Assembly (NCBI RefSeq): GCF_000588875.1
Contig: NZ_JEMV01000045.1
Span: 1 to 34,554, forward strand
DNA length: 34,554 nt
Source: Sphingobium sp. Ant17
Lineage (GTDB): Bacteria; Pseudomonadota; Alphaproteobacteria; Sphingomonadales; Sphingomonadaceae
Reading direction: 5' to 3'
Shown here in pieces: positions 16,559-25,235 of the stretch. The notes beneath the pieces were generated by a model. That model saw nothing but the letters and a program-made list of their open reading frames with translations, was not told the origin of the DNA and ran no database searches. The position numbers and the translations under genes are program-made. Numbering within the stretch: position 1 is the first letter of the stretch; each line of letters starts with the position of its first letter.

Positions 16559-18909
16559 ATGAAGGCCCATTTCAGCATCCGTGCGATTGCCCTTGCCTCC
16601 GCCGCCTGGAGCGGCGCGTTGGCCATGCCTGCCTTTGCGCAGGACACCGCCCCGGCAGTGGAAGACGAAGCGGCGATCGTCGTTACCGCCCGTCGCCGGG
16701 AGGAAACGCTGGTCAGCGTGCCGATCGCGGTCAGCGCATTTTCGGGTGAAGCGCTGGAACGGGGTGGGGCGATCGACATTACCGACCTTGCCAACATGAC
16801 GCCCAACACTACGCTGGAAGCCTCGCGCGGCACCAATTCGACGCTGACCGCCTTCATCCGCGGCGTGGGCCAACAAGACCCGGTGTCGGGCTTCGAACAG
16901 GGCGTGGGCATCTATCTCGACGATGTCTATCTCAACCGGCCGCAGGGCGCGATCCTGGACATTTACGATGTCGAACGGATCGAGGTGCTGCGCGGGCCGC
17001 AGGGCACGCTCTATGGGCGCAACACCATCGGCGGCGCGGTCAAATATGTGACCAAGATGTTGCCGCAGGAATTTTCGCTCAAGCTCAAGGGCACCTATGG
17101 CAGCTATGATCAGCCGATGGCATCATCAGCGTGTCGGCGCCGTTGAGCGACCTGATCCGCGTCGGCGGGGCCTTTGCCCGGCTGTCGCGCGGCGGCTTTG
17201 GCGACAATCTCACCACCGGCGATGAAAATTACAACAAGGATATCTGGGCGGGCCGCGCTACCTTTGAAATGGGTGGTTATGGCCAGCCTGTGCTGATGCG
17301 GATTACCGGCGATTATACCAAGGATAATAGCAGCGCGCGTGGTGGCCATCGGCTGATCCCCGGGCAAGTGTCGGGCGCGCCGGTGCTGGACGATGTGTTC
17401 GACACGCGCGGCGGTCTGGTCGATCCCAAACAATATGTGAAGTCCTATGGCCTGTCGATGAACATCACCGCCGAACTGAGCGATGCGGTGACGCTGCGGT
17501 CGATCAGTGCCTGGCGCAAGGATGACAGCGCCTCGCCGATCGATTTCGATGCGCTGCCTGCGGTCGATGTCGATGTGCCTGCCTTCTATTTCAACGAGCA
17601 GTTGAGCCAGGAATTCCAGCTTCTCTACGATCAGGGGCCGCTGCACGGCATGGTCGGCTTCTATTATCTCGATGCCAAGGCCGACACCGCGTTCGACGTC
17701 CGCTTGTTCACGACGGTTGCGGGGCTGACCGCCTATACGCAGGCCGATGTGGACACCGAAACCTATGCCGTGTTCGGTGACTTCACCTTCGACATTACGG
17801 AACAGCTCAGCCTGTCAGCCGGTGGCCGCTATACGTGGGATAAGCGCCGGGCCGACATTTTGCGGCAGAATTATCTGGGTGGCGGATCGCCGTTGTTCGG
17901 CGGCGCGGGCGTGGCGTTCGGCGCGCCCAGCACCAATTTCAATGGCGAGCGCGAATATAAGAAATTCACCCCGCGCGTCTCGATCAGCTACAAGCCTACG
18001 CCCGATCATAATATCTACGCCAGCTTCTCGCAGGGGTTCAAGGGCGGCGGCTTTGATCCGCGCGGCGTCGGCACCAACGCGCCCGACCTTAATGGCGACG
18101 GCATCCGGCAGGACGATGAAATCGCGTCTTTCCTCAGCTTCGCACCCGAACAGGTCGACAGCTATGAAGTCGGCTATAAGGGCAACTTCATGGACGGCGC
18201 GCTCTATGTCGCGGTCGCGGGCTTCTATGCCGACTATAAGGATGTGCAGATTCCGGGGTCTGTCGCCTGCACCGTCAGTGTCGGCGGCGTCGCCACCCCC
18301 TCCTTCTGCGGCGTGGTGTCCAATGCGGGCAAGGCGCGGTTCAAGGGGCTGGAGTTTGAAAGCACCGCACGGCTGGGGCGTGATCTGATGACGCCGGGCG
18401 ATCGGCTGAACCTGTCGACCGCGGTCGGCTACATCGATGCGGAATATCGCGAATATATCACCAACATTGGCGGCGTGCCGACCGATGTGGCGGCCAATCG
18501 CGAAGTGCAGAACACGCCAAAATGGACCGCCAGTGGCACGATGAGCTATTCAACTCCGGTCGGCACGGGCAGCCTGTATCTGGCGAGCAGCGTGTCGTGG
18601 CGCAGCAAGACCTATCAGTTTGAAATCCCCAACCCCTATATCGACCAGAAGGGCTTTGCGCTGTGGGATGCCAGCATCGTCTATACCGCGCCAGACGATC
18701 GTTGGACGCTGGGCCTGCATGGCAAGAATCTGATGGACAAGGAATATAAGACGTCGGGCTATACATTCGTCGGGGCCAATGCGGTGACAGGGGCCATCAT
18801 CAACAATGCCGCCGGTTTCCCGACCCCGACGCTCGGCCGCGAAGGCACGTTGACCGCCTTTTACGGCAATCCCCGGCAGGTGTTTTTGACAGGGACGGTG
18901 AAGTTCTGA
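16559..18909 (+). pseudogene. TonB-dependent outer-membrane receptor, one frameshift
   Basis: A roughly 780-residue receptor in two frames. It starts with a signal peptide (ALASAAWSGALAMPAFAQD), a TonB-box-like AAIVVTARRR, and a plug domain with IEVLRGPQGTLYGRNTIGGA. The first frame ends near 17,146. The barrel continues in another frame from about 17,116 (GIISVSAPLSDLIRVGGAF) and ends in GTVKF, the terminal-Phe signature of outer-membrane barrels. One base missing near 17,114 (CAG-CC-GAT where CAG-NCC-GAT is expected) explains the break. AGGAG precedes the ATG by about ten bases. Such receptors import siderophores, vitamin B12 or, commonly in sphingomonads, aromatic or plant-derived molecules. 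The linked MFS transporter suggests a small organic substrate. The frameshift is probably a sequencing error. Confidence 0.85.
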
Positions 18910-18917
18910 TCTCCATT

Positions 18918-18993
18918 CCATCTCCGTTCGGTTCGAGCCTGTCGAGAACCCTTGTGCAACGGTTCTCGACAAGCTCGAACTGAACGGAGATGG
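18918..18993. repeat. Long inverted repeat (REP-like hairpin)
   Basis: Arms 18,918-18,950 and 18,961-18,993 are complementary at 31 of 33 positions around a 10-base loop. The core GTTCGAGC and GTCGAGAACC resembles REP-type intergenic repeats seen widely in sphingomonads and xanthomonads. It begins nine bases after the receptor stop and ends ten bases before the MFS start. The transcript would form a very stable hairpin just before the MFS ribosome site. No T run follows, so it is not a classic terminator. Confidence 0.75.
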
Positions 18994-19003
18994 GTGCAGC
19001 CAT

Positions 19004-20263
19004 ATGACCGACCGATCCGTCCCCCCCGCTTCCCCCGCCTATCGCGGCGTCGTGCTGGCGATGCTGCTGCTGGTCTATACCTTCAACTTCCTCGACCGGC
19101 AGATCCTGGGCATCCTCGCCGGGCCGATCAAGGCGGAACTCGGGCTGAGCGATACGCAATTGGGGGCGCTGGGCGGCATCGCCTTTGCGCTGCTCTATTC
19201 GACACTGGCGATCCCGCTGGCGCTACTGGCCGATCGCACCAGCCGCACCTGGGTCATTACCGTCAGCCTTGCGGTATGGAGCGGCTTTACGGCTTTATGC
19301 GGGCTGGCGGGCAATTTCATGCAATTATTCCTGTGCCGCATCGGCGTGGGCGTGGGCGAAGCGGGCGGGGTCGCGCCCTCCTATGCCGTCATCTCCGATT
19401 ATTTTCCCGCGCATCAGCGGGCGCGGGCGCTGTCCATCTATTCGCTCGGCATCCCGCTGGGCTCGGCGGGCGGCGTGCTTCTCGGCGGCTATATCGCCCA
19501 GACCGTGGAGTGGCGCACCGCCTTCATTGTCGTCGGCCTGCTTGGCCTGCTGATCGCGCCCGTGTTCCGCCTGGTGGTGCGCGAACCCGTGCGGCCGGTG
19601 CAGGCGAGCGACGCCGCGCCCGTGTCCGCCGTGTTCGGCATCCTCGCGGCCAAGCGCAGCTTCTGGTTTCTGGCGGTCGGCGCGGCGTGCAGTTCGATGT
19701 GCGGCTATGGCGTCGCCTTCTGGCTGCCCAGCCTGCTGATGCGCAGCTTTGGCCTGAACCTGATGGGCGCAGGGCAGTTTCTGGGTGGGCTGTTGCTGAT
19801 CGGCGGCGTGGCGGGCGTGCTGCTGGGCGGTTGGCTGGGCGACGCGATGGGTGGCAAGGACAAGGCCTATTATGCCTGGGTGCCCGCGATCAGCTATGTG
19901 GTGGGCATGCCGCTGTTCGTGGTCGGGGTGCTGTCCGACAGCGTCGGCGTCGCTTTCGCCCTGTTCCTCGTGCCGCAGGCGTTGGTCTATGTCTGGCTCG
20001 GCCCGGTGCTGACCGCCGTGCAGCATCTCGTCCCCGCCCATATGCGCGCCAGCGCGGCGGCGAGTTTCCTGCTGATCAACAATCTGGTGGGGCTGGGGAT
20101 TGGCAGCTGGTTCGTCGGCGCTTTGTCCGACGCCCTGACCCCGGCTTATGGGATCGAGGCGCTGCGCTACGCCATCGTGGCGGCACTTGGTTTCTATCTG
20201 CTCGCCGGGCTGTTCATGGCATTAGGCGGCCGGGCGCTGCGCAAGGATTGGGTGGCGGCCTGA
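19004..20263 (+). CDS. MFS transporter, spinster-like subfamily
   Basis: A 419-residue integral membrane protein with 12 predicted transmembrane helices. Helix 1 carries NFLDRQILGILAGPIKAEL, and the loop between helices 2 and 3 has LADRTSRTWV, the family's D-R-x-x-R motif. Helix 4 has CRIGVGVGEAGGVAPSYA, a pattern typical of spinster/aromatic-compound-type major facilitator carriers that move organic acids or sugars with protons. The second half repeats the pattern (LLGGWLGDAMGGKDK). It follows the TonB receptor in the same direction, suggesting that the receptor brings a molecule across the outer membrane and this carrier moves it across the inner one, both under the TetR regulator. The substrate is unknown. 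Confidence 0.88.
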   Translation: MTDRSVPPASPAYRGVVLAMLLLVYTFNFLDRQILGILAGPIKAELGLSDTQLGALGGIAFALLYSTLAIPLALLADRTSRTWVITVSLAVWSGFTALCGLAGNFMQLFLCRIGVGVGEAGGVAPSYAVISDYFPAHQRARALSIYSLGIPLGSAGGVLLGGYIAQTVEWRTAFIVVGLLGLLIAPVFRLVVREPVRPVQASDAAPVSAVFGILAAKRSFWFLAVGAACSSMCGYGVAFWLPSLLMRSFGLNLMGAGQFLGGLLLIGGVAGVLLGGWLGDAMGGKDKAYYAWVPAISYVVGMPLFVVGVLSDSVGVAFALFLVPQALVYVWLGPVLTAVQHLVPAHMRASAAASFLLINNLVGLGIGSWFVGALSDALTPAYGIEALRYAIVAALGFYLLAGLFMALGGRALRKDWVAA

Positions 20264-20325
20264 TAGTCCCCGGCTTGACCCAAGGGGGGCTTACCTGCCG
20301 GCCATTTCCCCCTATAGGGGCGGGC

Positions 20326-20733
20326 ATGACGAACCTTGCCGATCTTCAGGAAGAGTATCAGTTTCTCGATGCGGACGACCGCTATCGCTTGCTGATCGAC
20401 CTTGGCCGTGCGCTTGAGCCGATGCCGGATGCGCTCAAGACCGATGCGACGCTGGTGCGCGGCTGTTCGGCCGCCGTGTGGGTCTATCCGACCGTGCTGG
20501 ACGACGGGCGGCTGCATTTCCTGGCGGACAGCAATGCCGCGATTACCAAGGGGATCATCGCGCTCGTGCTGCTGACGGTGCAGGACCAGCCGCCCGCCGA
20601 GATAGCCGCGGTGGAAATCGAGGAGGCGCTGGCCCCCTTCGACCTGCGCAATCAGCTGAGTTCCAACCGGACACAGGGCATTCCCAACATGATTGCCCTT
20701 ATCCGGCAAACGGCTGGCCGCTACACGGGCTGA
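20326..20733 (+). CDS. sufE: SufE family cysteine-desulfuration protein
   Basis: A 135-residue SufE. It takes sulfur as a persulfide from the cysteine desulfurase SufS and passes it to the SufBCD scaffold for Fe-S cluster building. The acceptor cysteine is C47 in LVRGCSAAVWV, in the family's usual G-C-x-S/A-x-VW setting. Other family marks are FLADSNAAITKGIIAL and the ending LSSNRTQGIPNMIALI. Length is normal. The ATG at 20,326 follows GGGGCGGGC, a weak ribosome site. It lies 13 kb from the sufS-sufT-sufA operon seen at the right edge, so it is transcribed separately. A hairpin (20,763-20,792) lies between it and the next gene. Confidence 0.92.
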   Translation: MTNLADLQEEYQFLDADDRYRLLIDLGRALEPMPDALKTDATLVRGCSAAVWVYPTVLDDGRLHFLADSNAAITKGIIALVLLTVQDQPPAEIAAVEIEEALAPFDLRNQLSSNRTQGIPNMIALIRQTAGRYTG

Positions 20734-20762
20734 ACGCTGCAACCTGCAAGGGGCCTCGACCA

Positions 20763-20792
20763 TTGTCCTTCCGTAACCAAATGGAAGGACAA
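20763..20792 (+). promoter_or_regulatory. Hairpin covering the ribosome site of the lipoprotein gene
   Basis: Perfect 10-base arms TTGTCCTTCC (20,763-20,772) and GGAAGGACAA (20,783-20,792) enclose a 10-base loop. The right arm contains the only Shine-Dalgarno-like sequence (GGAAGGA) before the ATG at 20,799, so the fold would hide it. It could instead mark the 3' end of sufE, but no T run follows. Confidence 0.55.
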
Positions 20793-20798
20793 GAGCCT

Positions 20799-21290
20799 AT
20801 GCGCATGCCCTTGATGATGACGGCCATGGCATTGCTGGCCGCCTGTTCGCAGGAACCCGAAGAACCGAGCCAGCGCGAGCAGATCGGGCAGGTGTGGAAG
20901 TATGAAGGCGGGACCGGCGACGCCGCGAAGGTCGCCTATATCGGCAGCGCCAACACGGTCGCGACGATGACTGCGCCCGACACATTCGCGGTCCTGCTGG
21001 TACAGCCGATGAGCAATGGCGAAAAGACCGTGACGGTGAAGCTGGTCGGCGCGCCCTTTCAGTGCGACCTTTCGGCCTGCACGGTCAGCGCTAAGGGCGA
21101 TGACGGCAAGACGCATAGCTGGCAGGGGCGGATGACCGATGCGAAGGACGGCATCGAAATCATGCCGTCGCAAAATGCCTATGACGTCATTGCCAAGGCC
21201 AAGACGGTGAAGGTCGACCTGGTGGTCGGCCCGCAAGACAAGACCGCGCCCTTCGCCTTCAACGTGGCGGGGCTTGACCTGCCGGGGTGA
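20799..21290 (+). CDS. Small lipoprotein, function unknown
   Basis: A 163-residue protein with a lipoprotein signal: MRMPLMMTAMALLAACSQEP, where LAAC is a lipobox and Cys16 the lipidation site. The mature part is a soluble domain of mixed beta strands (VAYIGSANTVATMTAPDTFA, then VTVKLVGAPFQCDLSACTV) with two more cysteines six residues apart that could form a disulfide. I do not recognise the family; it looks like a periplasmic protein anchored to a membrane. ATGs at 20,781 and 20,805 are alternative starts. Its 3' end overlaps the convergent crtZ gene by 32 bases. Confidence 0.7.
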   Translation: MRMPLMMTAMALLAACSQEPEEPSQREQIGQVWKYEGGTGDAAKVAYIGSANTVATMTAPDTFAVLLVQPMSNGEKTVTVKLVGAPFQCDLSACTVSAKGDDGKTHSWQGRMTDAKDGIEIMPSQNAYDVIAKAKTVKVDLVVGPQDKTAPFAFNVAGLDLPG

Positions 21291-21795
21291 CCGGAGCGGC
21301 AGCGGAAGGTGCGCGCACGCCCGCCCGATTGCGGCGAGCAAGTTCGCGCTTCAGATCCTCCGGGCGGGGGGCGACGAGAAAGCCGAAGCTGACGGTGCCT
21401 TCCTTGGTCTCGACCACATGATGCAGGCGATGGGCCTGGACGATCCGCTTCATATAGGGTGAGCGGGCGACATAGCGGTTTTTGACACGCTGATGAACGA
21501 TGATGTCGTGGAAGCCGAGATAGATGGCACCATAGGCAGCGATCCCGGCACCGCAGGCCGTCGCCCAGCCGCCCCAGCCCCATTGCACACCGCCCAGCAG
21601 CAGCAGGATAGAGGGTAGCGCGAAGATCACGAAATACAGGTCATTGGCTTCCCAACGACCAAGGCGGGGGCGATGGTGGCTGGCGTGCAGAAACCAGCCG
21701 GGACCATGCATGATCCAGCGGTGCATGACATAGGCGAAACCCTCCATCGCGACGACGGTGGCGAGGAAGATCAAGAGAAGCACGAGCAGGTTCAT
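21259..21795 (-). CDS. crtZ: Beta-carotene hydroxylase
   Basis: A 178-residue membrane di-iron hydroxylase that adds 3-hydroxyl groups to the beta rings of beta-carotene, giving zeaxanthin; zeaxanthin-derived carotenoids such as nostoxanthin are the usual yellow pigments of sphingomonads. The histidine clusters are present: HRWIMH (H25, H30), HASHH (H37, H40, H41), and later FHDIIVHQR and AHRLHHVVE. There are four hydrophobic helices. The start at 21,795 begins with the first membrane helix (MNLLVLLLIFLATVV); an upstream ATG would add a non-hydrophobic 22-residue leader. No other carotenoid genes are adjacent. It is downstream of mscS on the same strand, 55 bases away. Confidence 0.9.
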   Translation of the reverse strand: MNLLVLLLIFLATVVAMEGFAYVMHRWIMHGPGWFLHASHHRPRLGRWEANDLYFVIFALPSILLLLGGVQWGWGGWATACGAGIAAYGAIYLGFHDIIVHQRVKNRYVARSPYMKRIVQAHRLHHVVETKEGTVSFGFLVAPRPEDLKRELARRNRAGVRAPSAAAPVTPAGQAPPR

Positions 21796-21850
21796 AGTTT
21801 CGATATAGGGTGGCAAGAAGCGAAGCGCGACCCGTAATTCTACCGGCTCC

Positions 21851-23122
21851 CTATAAGGCATCCGTGGGTTCGGGCGGCGGGGGTGGTACCATATGCACGA
21901 CCAGCTGCGGGAAGGGGATCGTCACGCCATGATCGCGGAACAAGTGCCACAAACGGCCGAGGACATCGGACCGGACATTGCCGACACCCGATTCCGGGTC
22001 GGAAATCCACACCAATATGTCATGATCGACACTACTGTCGCCAAAGCCCTTCAGCCAGACATTGGGCTTGGGGCTTTTCAGTACGCGCGGGCTTTCACTC
22101 GCGGCCTGCAACATCAGCTTCTGGGCTAGGTCCAGATCGCTGTCATACGCAATGCCGACCGGAATATGCACGCGAACGTTGCGGTCGGAATAGGACCAGT
22201 TTTCCACCTCCTGCGTCATAAGATTCTCGTTGGGAATCAAATGCTCCTTGCCATCGCGGGTAATGACGCTGACGGCGCGCACGCCGATCTTGTTCACCCA
22301 GCCGAAACTTTCTCCCACGACGATCACGTCGCCCGGCTTGATCGACCGGTCGAGCAGCAGGATGATGCCCGCGATCAGATTGCCGACCGTCTTTTGCAGA
22401 CCAAAGCCGACCGCCAGGCCCAGCGCGCCGGAAAAGACGGCAAAGGCGGTGAGGTCGATGCCCAGCACGTCGATCCCGAAGAAGAAGGCGACAGCGATGA
22501 CCGTCACGCCCGCCAGCTTTTCGGCTAGCAGTTTTTGCGTCGCATCCAGGCTGCGCGCGCTGCTGATCGATCGGGACAGGACGCGGTTGGCCAGTCGCGC
22601 CGCGCCGAACAGGCCGACGGCAATGGCCGCGACTGATATGACGTCGAGCAGGGATATCCGGCTGCGGCCCAGTTGTAATCCGACGCTATCGAGCATCTCA
22701 GCCAGAGGCGTTATGCCCCCGGTGCTGCCCGACAGCAGCATGACGAACACCATGACCGCCAGCGGTATCGTTGCCCATAGCGGGATCGATACGCCCCGCG
22801 CCAAATGCCCTGCCACCAGCGCGAGCGCGCCGCCCATGATCATGGCCAGCAGAATGTTGGCGATGGTTCCCGTTGGCCACACGGCGGTAGCGATACCGAT
22901 GAGCAAGGTCGCGAGACCATGGCGCACGATCGGACGGACACGCGTGACGAAAGCGGTGCCCAGATGTGCGCAATGGGGTTCGACCCGCCGTGCGATCACG
23001 CGGGCCAGCGCGGCGGCCAACAGATAGAGGAGAATGGCGACGCCCAGCGCAATGCCGGCCTGGATGAGGTCACCGGTCTGTTCCAGAAGGGCGAGCCATT
23101 TGGCGGGGATGAACCGGGTCAT
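21851..23122 (-). CDS. MscS-family mechanosensitive channel
   Basis: A 423-residue membrane protein with about five N-terminal transmembrane helices. The pore-lining helix and beta domain typical of MscS follow: FSGALGLAVGFGLQKTVGNL, then GIILLLDRSIKPGDVIVVGE, then LIPNENLMTQEVENWSY. The C-terminal alpha-beta vestibule ends in a proline run. It is longer than E. coli MscS, closer to YbdG/YnaI-type channels. Its ATG overlaps the metC stop by four bases, so it is the third gene of an sseA-metC-mscS operon. Such channels release solutes on sudden drops in osmolarity. The functional link to sulfur metabolism is unclear. Confidence 0.9.
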   Translation of the reverse strand: MTRFIPAKWLALLEQTGDLIQAGIALGVAILLYLLAAALARVIARRVEPHCAHLGTAFVTRVRPIVRHGLATLLIGIATAVWPTGTIANILLAMIMGGALALVAGHLARGVSIPLWATIPLAVMVFVMLLSGSTGGITPLAEMLDSVGLQLGRSRISLLDVISVAAIAVGLFGAARLANRVLSRSISSARSLDATQKLLAEKLAGVTVIAVAFFFGIDVLGIDLTAFAVFSGALGLAVGFGLQKTVGNLIAGIILLLDRSIKPGDVIVVGESFGWVNKIGVRAVSVITRDGKEHLIPNENLMTQEVENWSYSDRNVRVHIPVGIAYDSDLDLAQKLMLQAASESPRVLKSPKPNVWLKGFGDSSVDHDILVWISDPESGVGNVRSDVLGRLWHLFRDHGVTIPFPQLVVHMVPPPPPEPTDAL

Positions 23123-24324
23123 CGCGCTGCCCGGAAGCGGGCCAGCCCCGCGTCGAGATCAGCGATCAGGTCGTCTGGGTCTTCGAGGCCGATGTGCAGG
23201 CGCACCATCGGTCCCTCTGCCTCCCAGTGGGTTGCGGTGCGGTGGCGAGCAGGATCGATCGGCAAAGCGAGGCTTTCAAAGCCGCCCCAGCTATAGCCGA
23301 TACCGAAATGGGCGAGGCCGTCGATCAGAGCGGCACGGGCGGTTTCATCGCCGCCATCCAGCACGAAGCTGAACAGACCGGTCGAGCCGGAAAAGTCGCG
23401 CTGCCACAGCGCATGGCCGGGGCAGTCGGGCAAAGCGGGGTGCAGCACGCGCGCGACGCCGGGCTGGTCCTTGAGCCAATGGGCGACCGCGAGCGCGCCA
23501 TCCTGATGCTGGCGCAATCGCACGCCCAGCGTGCGCAGGCCGCGCGCGGCGAGCCAGGCGTCGTCGGGGCTGGTCATCTGGCCGAACAGATAGGCGGTCT
23601 GGCGGACCTTGCCGAACCATTGAGCGTTCGCCGTGATGCTGCCCATCATCACGTCGCTATGGCCGACGATATATTTGGTGCAGGCCAGAATGGTGATGTC
23701 CACGCCATGGGCCATTGCCGGGAAAAAGAGCGGTGTCGCCCAGGTGTTATCTAGCAGGGTGACGATGCCCCGCTCGCGCGCGATGGCGGTGATGGCGGGA
23801 ATATCCTGCACCTCGAACGTCAGGCTGCCGGGACTTTCGAGGAAGATGGCTCGCACCTTTTCATCGGCAAGACGGACAGCGACCCGGACAGCATCGCATG
23901 GATCATAATAGATCGTTTCGATACCGTAACTATTAAGCATCTGATCGCAGAAATTGCGGGTCGGATCATAGGTGCTGTCGGGCATGAGCAGTCGGTCGCC
24001 GGGTTTCAGCACGGCCATCAGCGCGCAGGCGATCGCCGCGACGCCCGACGGGAAGAGCATCGTGCCCTCCGCGCCCGGTTCCATTTCGGTCAGCGCGTCG
24101 GCGAGCGACCAGGCGGTCGGGGTGCCCTTGCGTCCGTAGAAGAGCCGCTCATGCGTGCTGCTGCCCGCGGCCTTTCGCAGATGGGCGACATCGTCATAGA
24201 GGATGGTCGAGGCGCGCCAGACGGGTGGGCTGACGATGCCGCCGGGCTGGCCGGGCATGCCGGTCCATTCGGGCTTGCGCCCGGCCTGCACCAGTTTCGT
24301 CAACGGCTTGCGGTCGTCACTCAT
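23119..24324 (-). CDS. metC: Cystathionine beta-lyase / Cys-Met metabolism PLP enzyme
   Basis: A 401-residue PLP enzyme of the trans-sulfuration family, most likely cleaving cystathionine to homocysteine, pyruvate and ammonia. Family residues are visible: YGR (Y63, R65), the LDNTW block (D192, contacts the PLP nitrogen), and the Schiff-base Lys217 in ILACTKYIVGHSD. The ATG at 24,324 overlaps the sseA stop (ATGA); upstream in-frame residues belong to the overlap with sseA. Its stop overlaps the mscS start in the same way. The family also includes gamma-lyases, but the ACTKYIVGHSD form fits metC best. Confidence 0.88.
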   Translation of the reverse strand: MSDDRKPLTKLVQAGRKPEWTGMPGQPGGIVSPPVWRASTILYDDVAHLRKAAGSSTHERLFYGRKGTPTAWSLADALTEMEPGAEGTMLFPSGVAAIACALMAVLKPGDRLLMPDSTYDPTRNFCDQMLNSYGIETIYYDPCDAVRVAVRLADEKVRAIFLESPGSLTFEVQDIPAITAIARERGIVTLLDNTWATPLFFPAMAHGVDITILACTKYIVGHSDVMMGSITANAQWFGKVRQTAYLFGQMTSPDDAWLAARGLRTLGVRLRQHQDGALAVAHWLKDQPGVARVLHPALPDCPGHALWQRDFSGSTGLFSFVLDGGDETARAALIDGLAHFGIGYSWGGFESLALPIDPARHRTATHWEAEGPMVRLHIGLEDPDDLIADLDAGLARFRAAR

Positions 24325-25166
24325 GCCGGGCCGGTCGCCTTGGGCGTGGCGGGATCGAAGCCCCATTCGGACCAGCTGCCATCATAGAGGGTCACGTCGT
24401 CCTTGCCGAGCGACTTCAGTCCGGCGAGCAGGATGGCGGCGGTGACGCCACTGCCACAGCTGGTGATGACCGGGCGATCGAAATCGATCCCGGCGTCGGC
24501 GTAGAGGGCACGCAATTCGTCGCCCGATTTCATGCTATTGTCGGGATTGAACAGGGAAGGGGAGGGCAGGTTGCGTGATCCGGGGATATGGCCCGACGCC
24601 ATGCCGGGGCGTGGTTCGGCCTCCGCGCCGATGAAGCGGCCAGCGCCGCGCGCGTCGAGTATCTGCTCCGCGCCGGTGGCCAGATTGGCGATCAGGTCCG
24701 CCTTGGTCCGAACCTGTCCGGCCGCGCGGCGGCCGATGGCGGTGCCGGGGGCGGGGGTGACGACGCCAGCCTCCGTCGGGCGACCTTCCGCCACCCATTT
24801 GGGCAGGCCGCCGTCAAGGATAGCGACCGACGCGCCCAGACCATAGATGCGCATCATCCACCATCCGCGCGCCGCGCTGTGCAGCGGGCTATTGTCATAG
24901 ACGATGATGCGGCTGTCGGGGTTGATCCCCAGCGCTTGGCAGCGCTGCGTCATCAGCGCATCGGGCGGTAACATGCCCGGCGTCGCGTCATCGGGGTCGT
25001 TGAGCGTCGCCAGGTCGAGAAAGACGGCGCCGGGAATGTGCGCGGCCGCATATTCGGCGAGCGGATCGCGCGGGGTGCCGGGCAGGAACAGGCTGGCGTC
25101 GAGGATGCAGAGGTCCGGCGCGCCAATTTGCGCGGCGAGCCAGTCGGTGGATACGAAAATGGTCAT
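24321..25166 (-). CDS. sseA: 3-mercaptopyruvate sulfurtransferase
   Basis: A 281-residue tandem-rhodanese protein. The N-terminal domain (about 1-130) is structural, with EYAAAHIPGAVFLDL and YDNSPLHSAARGWWM. The C-terminal domain (about 150-275) has the catalytic loop CGSGVT with Cys237. A CG[S/T]GVT loop is the signature of mercaptopyruvate sulfurtransferases, whereas thiosulfate sulfurtransferases carry CRxGxT. It transfers sulfur from 3-mercaptopyruvate to thiols or cyanide. As first gene of a four-base-overlap operon with metC, it fits cysteine and sulfur recycling. Confidence 0.92.
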   Translation of the reverse strand: MTIFVSTDWLAAQIGAPDLCILDASLFLPGTPRDPLAEYAAAHIPGAVFLDLATLNDPDDATPGMLPPDALMTQRCQALGINPDSRIIVYDNSPLHSAARGWWMMRIYGLGASVAILDGGLPKWVAEGRPTEAGVVTPAPGTAIGRRAAGQVRTKADLIANLATGAEQILDARGAGRFIGAEAEPRPGMASGHIPGSRNLPSPSLFNPDNSMKSGDELRALYADAGIDFDRPVITSCGSGVTAAILLAGLKSLGKDDVTLYDGSWSEWGFDPATPKATGPA

Positions 25167-25235
25167 GCGGTCCCCTATGGCCTGCGTCTTGCCGCCCCTT
25201 CTAGGCCGGGGGGCGGAGACTGGAAAGGGCCAAGC

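Noticed and set aside
18952..20733. A 593-codon open frame over the MFS and sufE genes
   Set aside because: It reads the MFS gene in the wrong frame (Arg/Gly-rich nonsense) and only its last part is SufE, which has its own start at 20,326.
22230..23027. Plus-strand frame opposite mscS
   Set aside because: Composition is Arg/Pro/Ser-rich noise, while the minus strand encodes clear MscS motifs.
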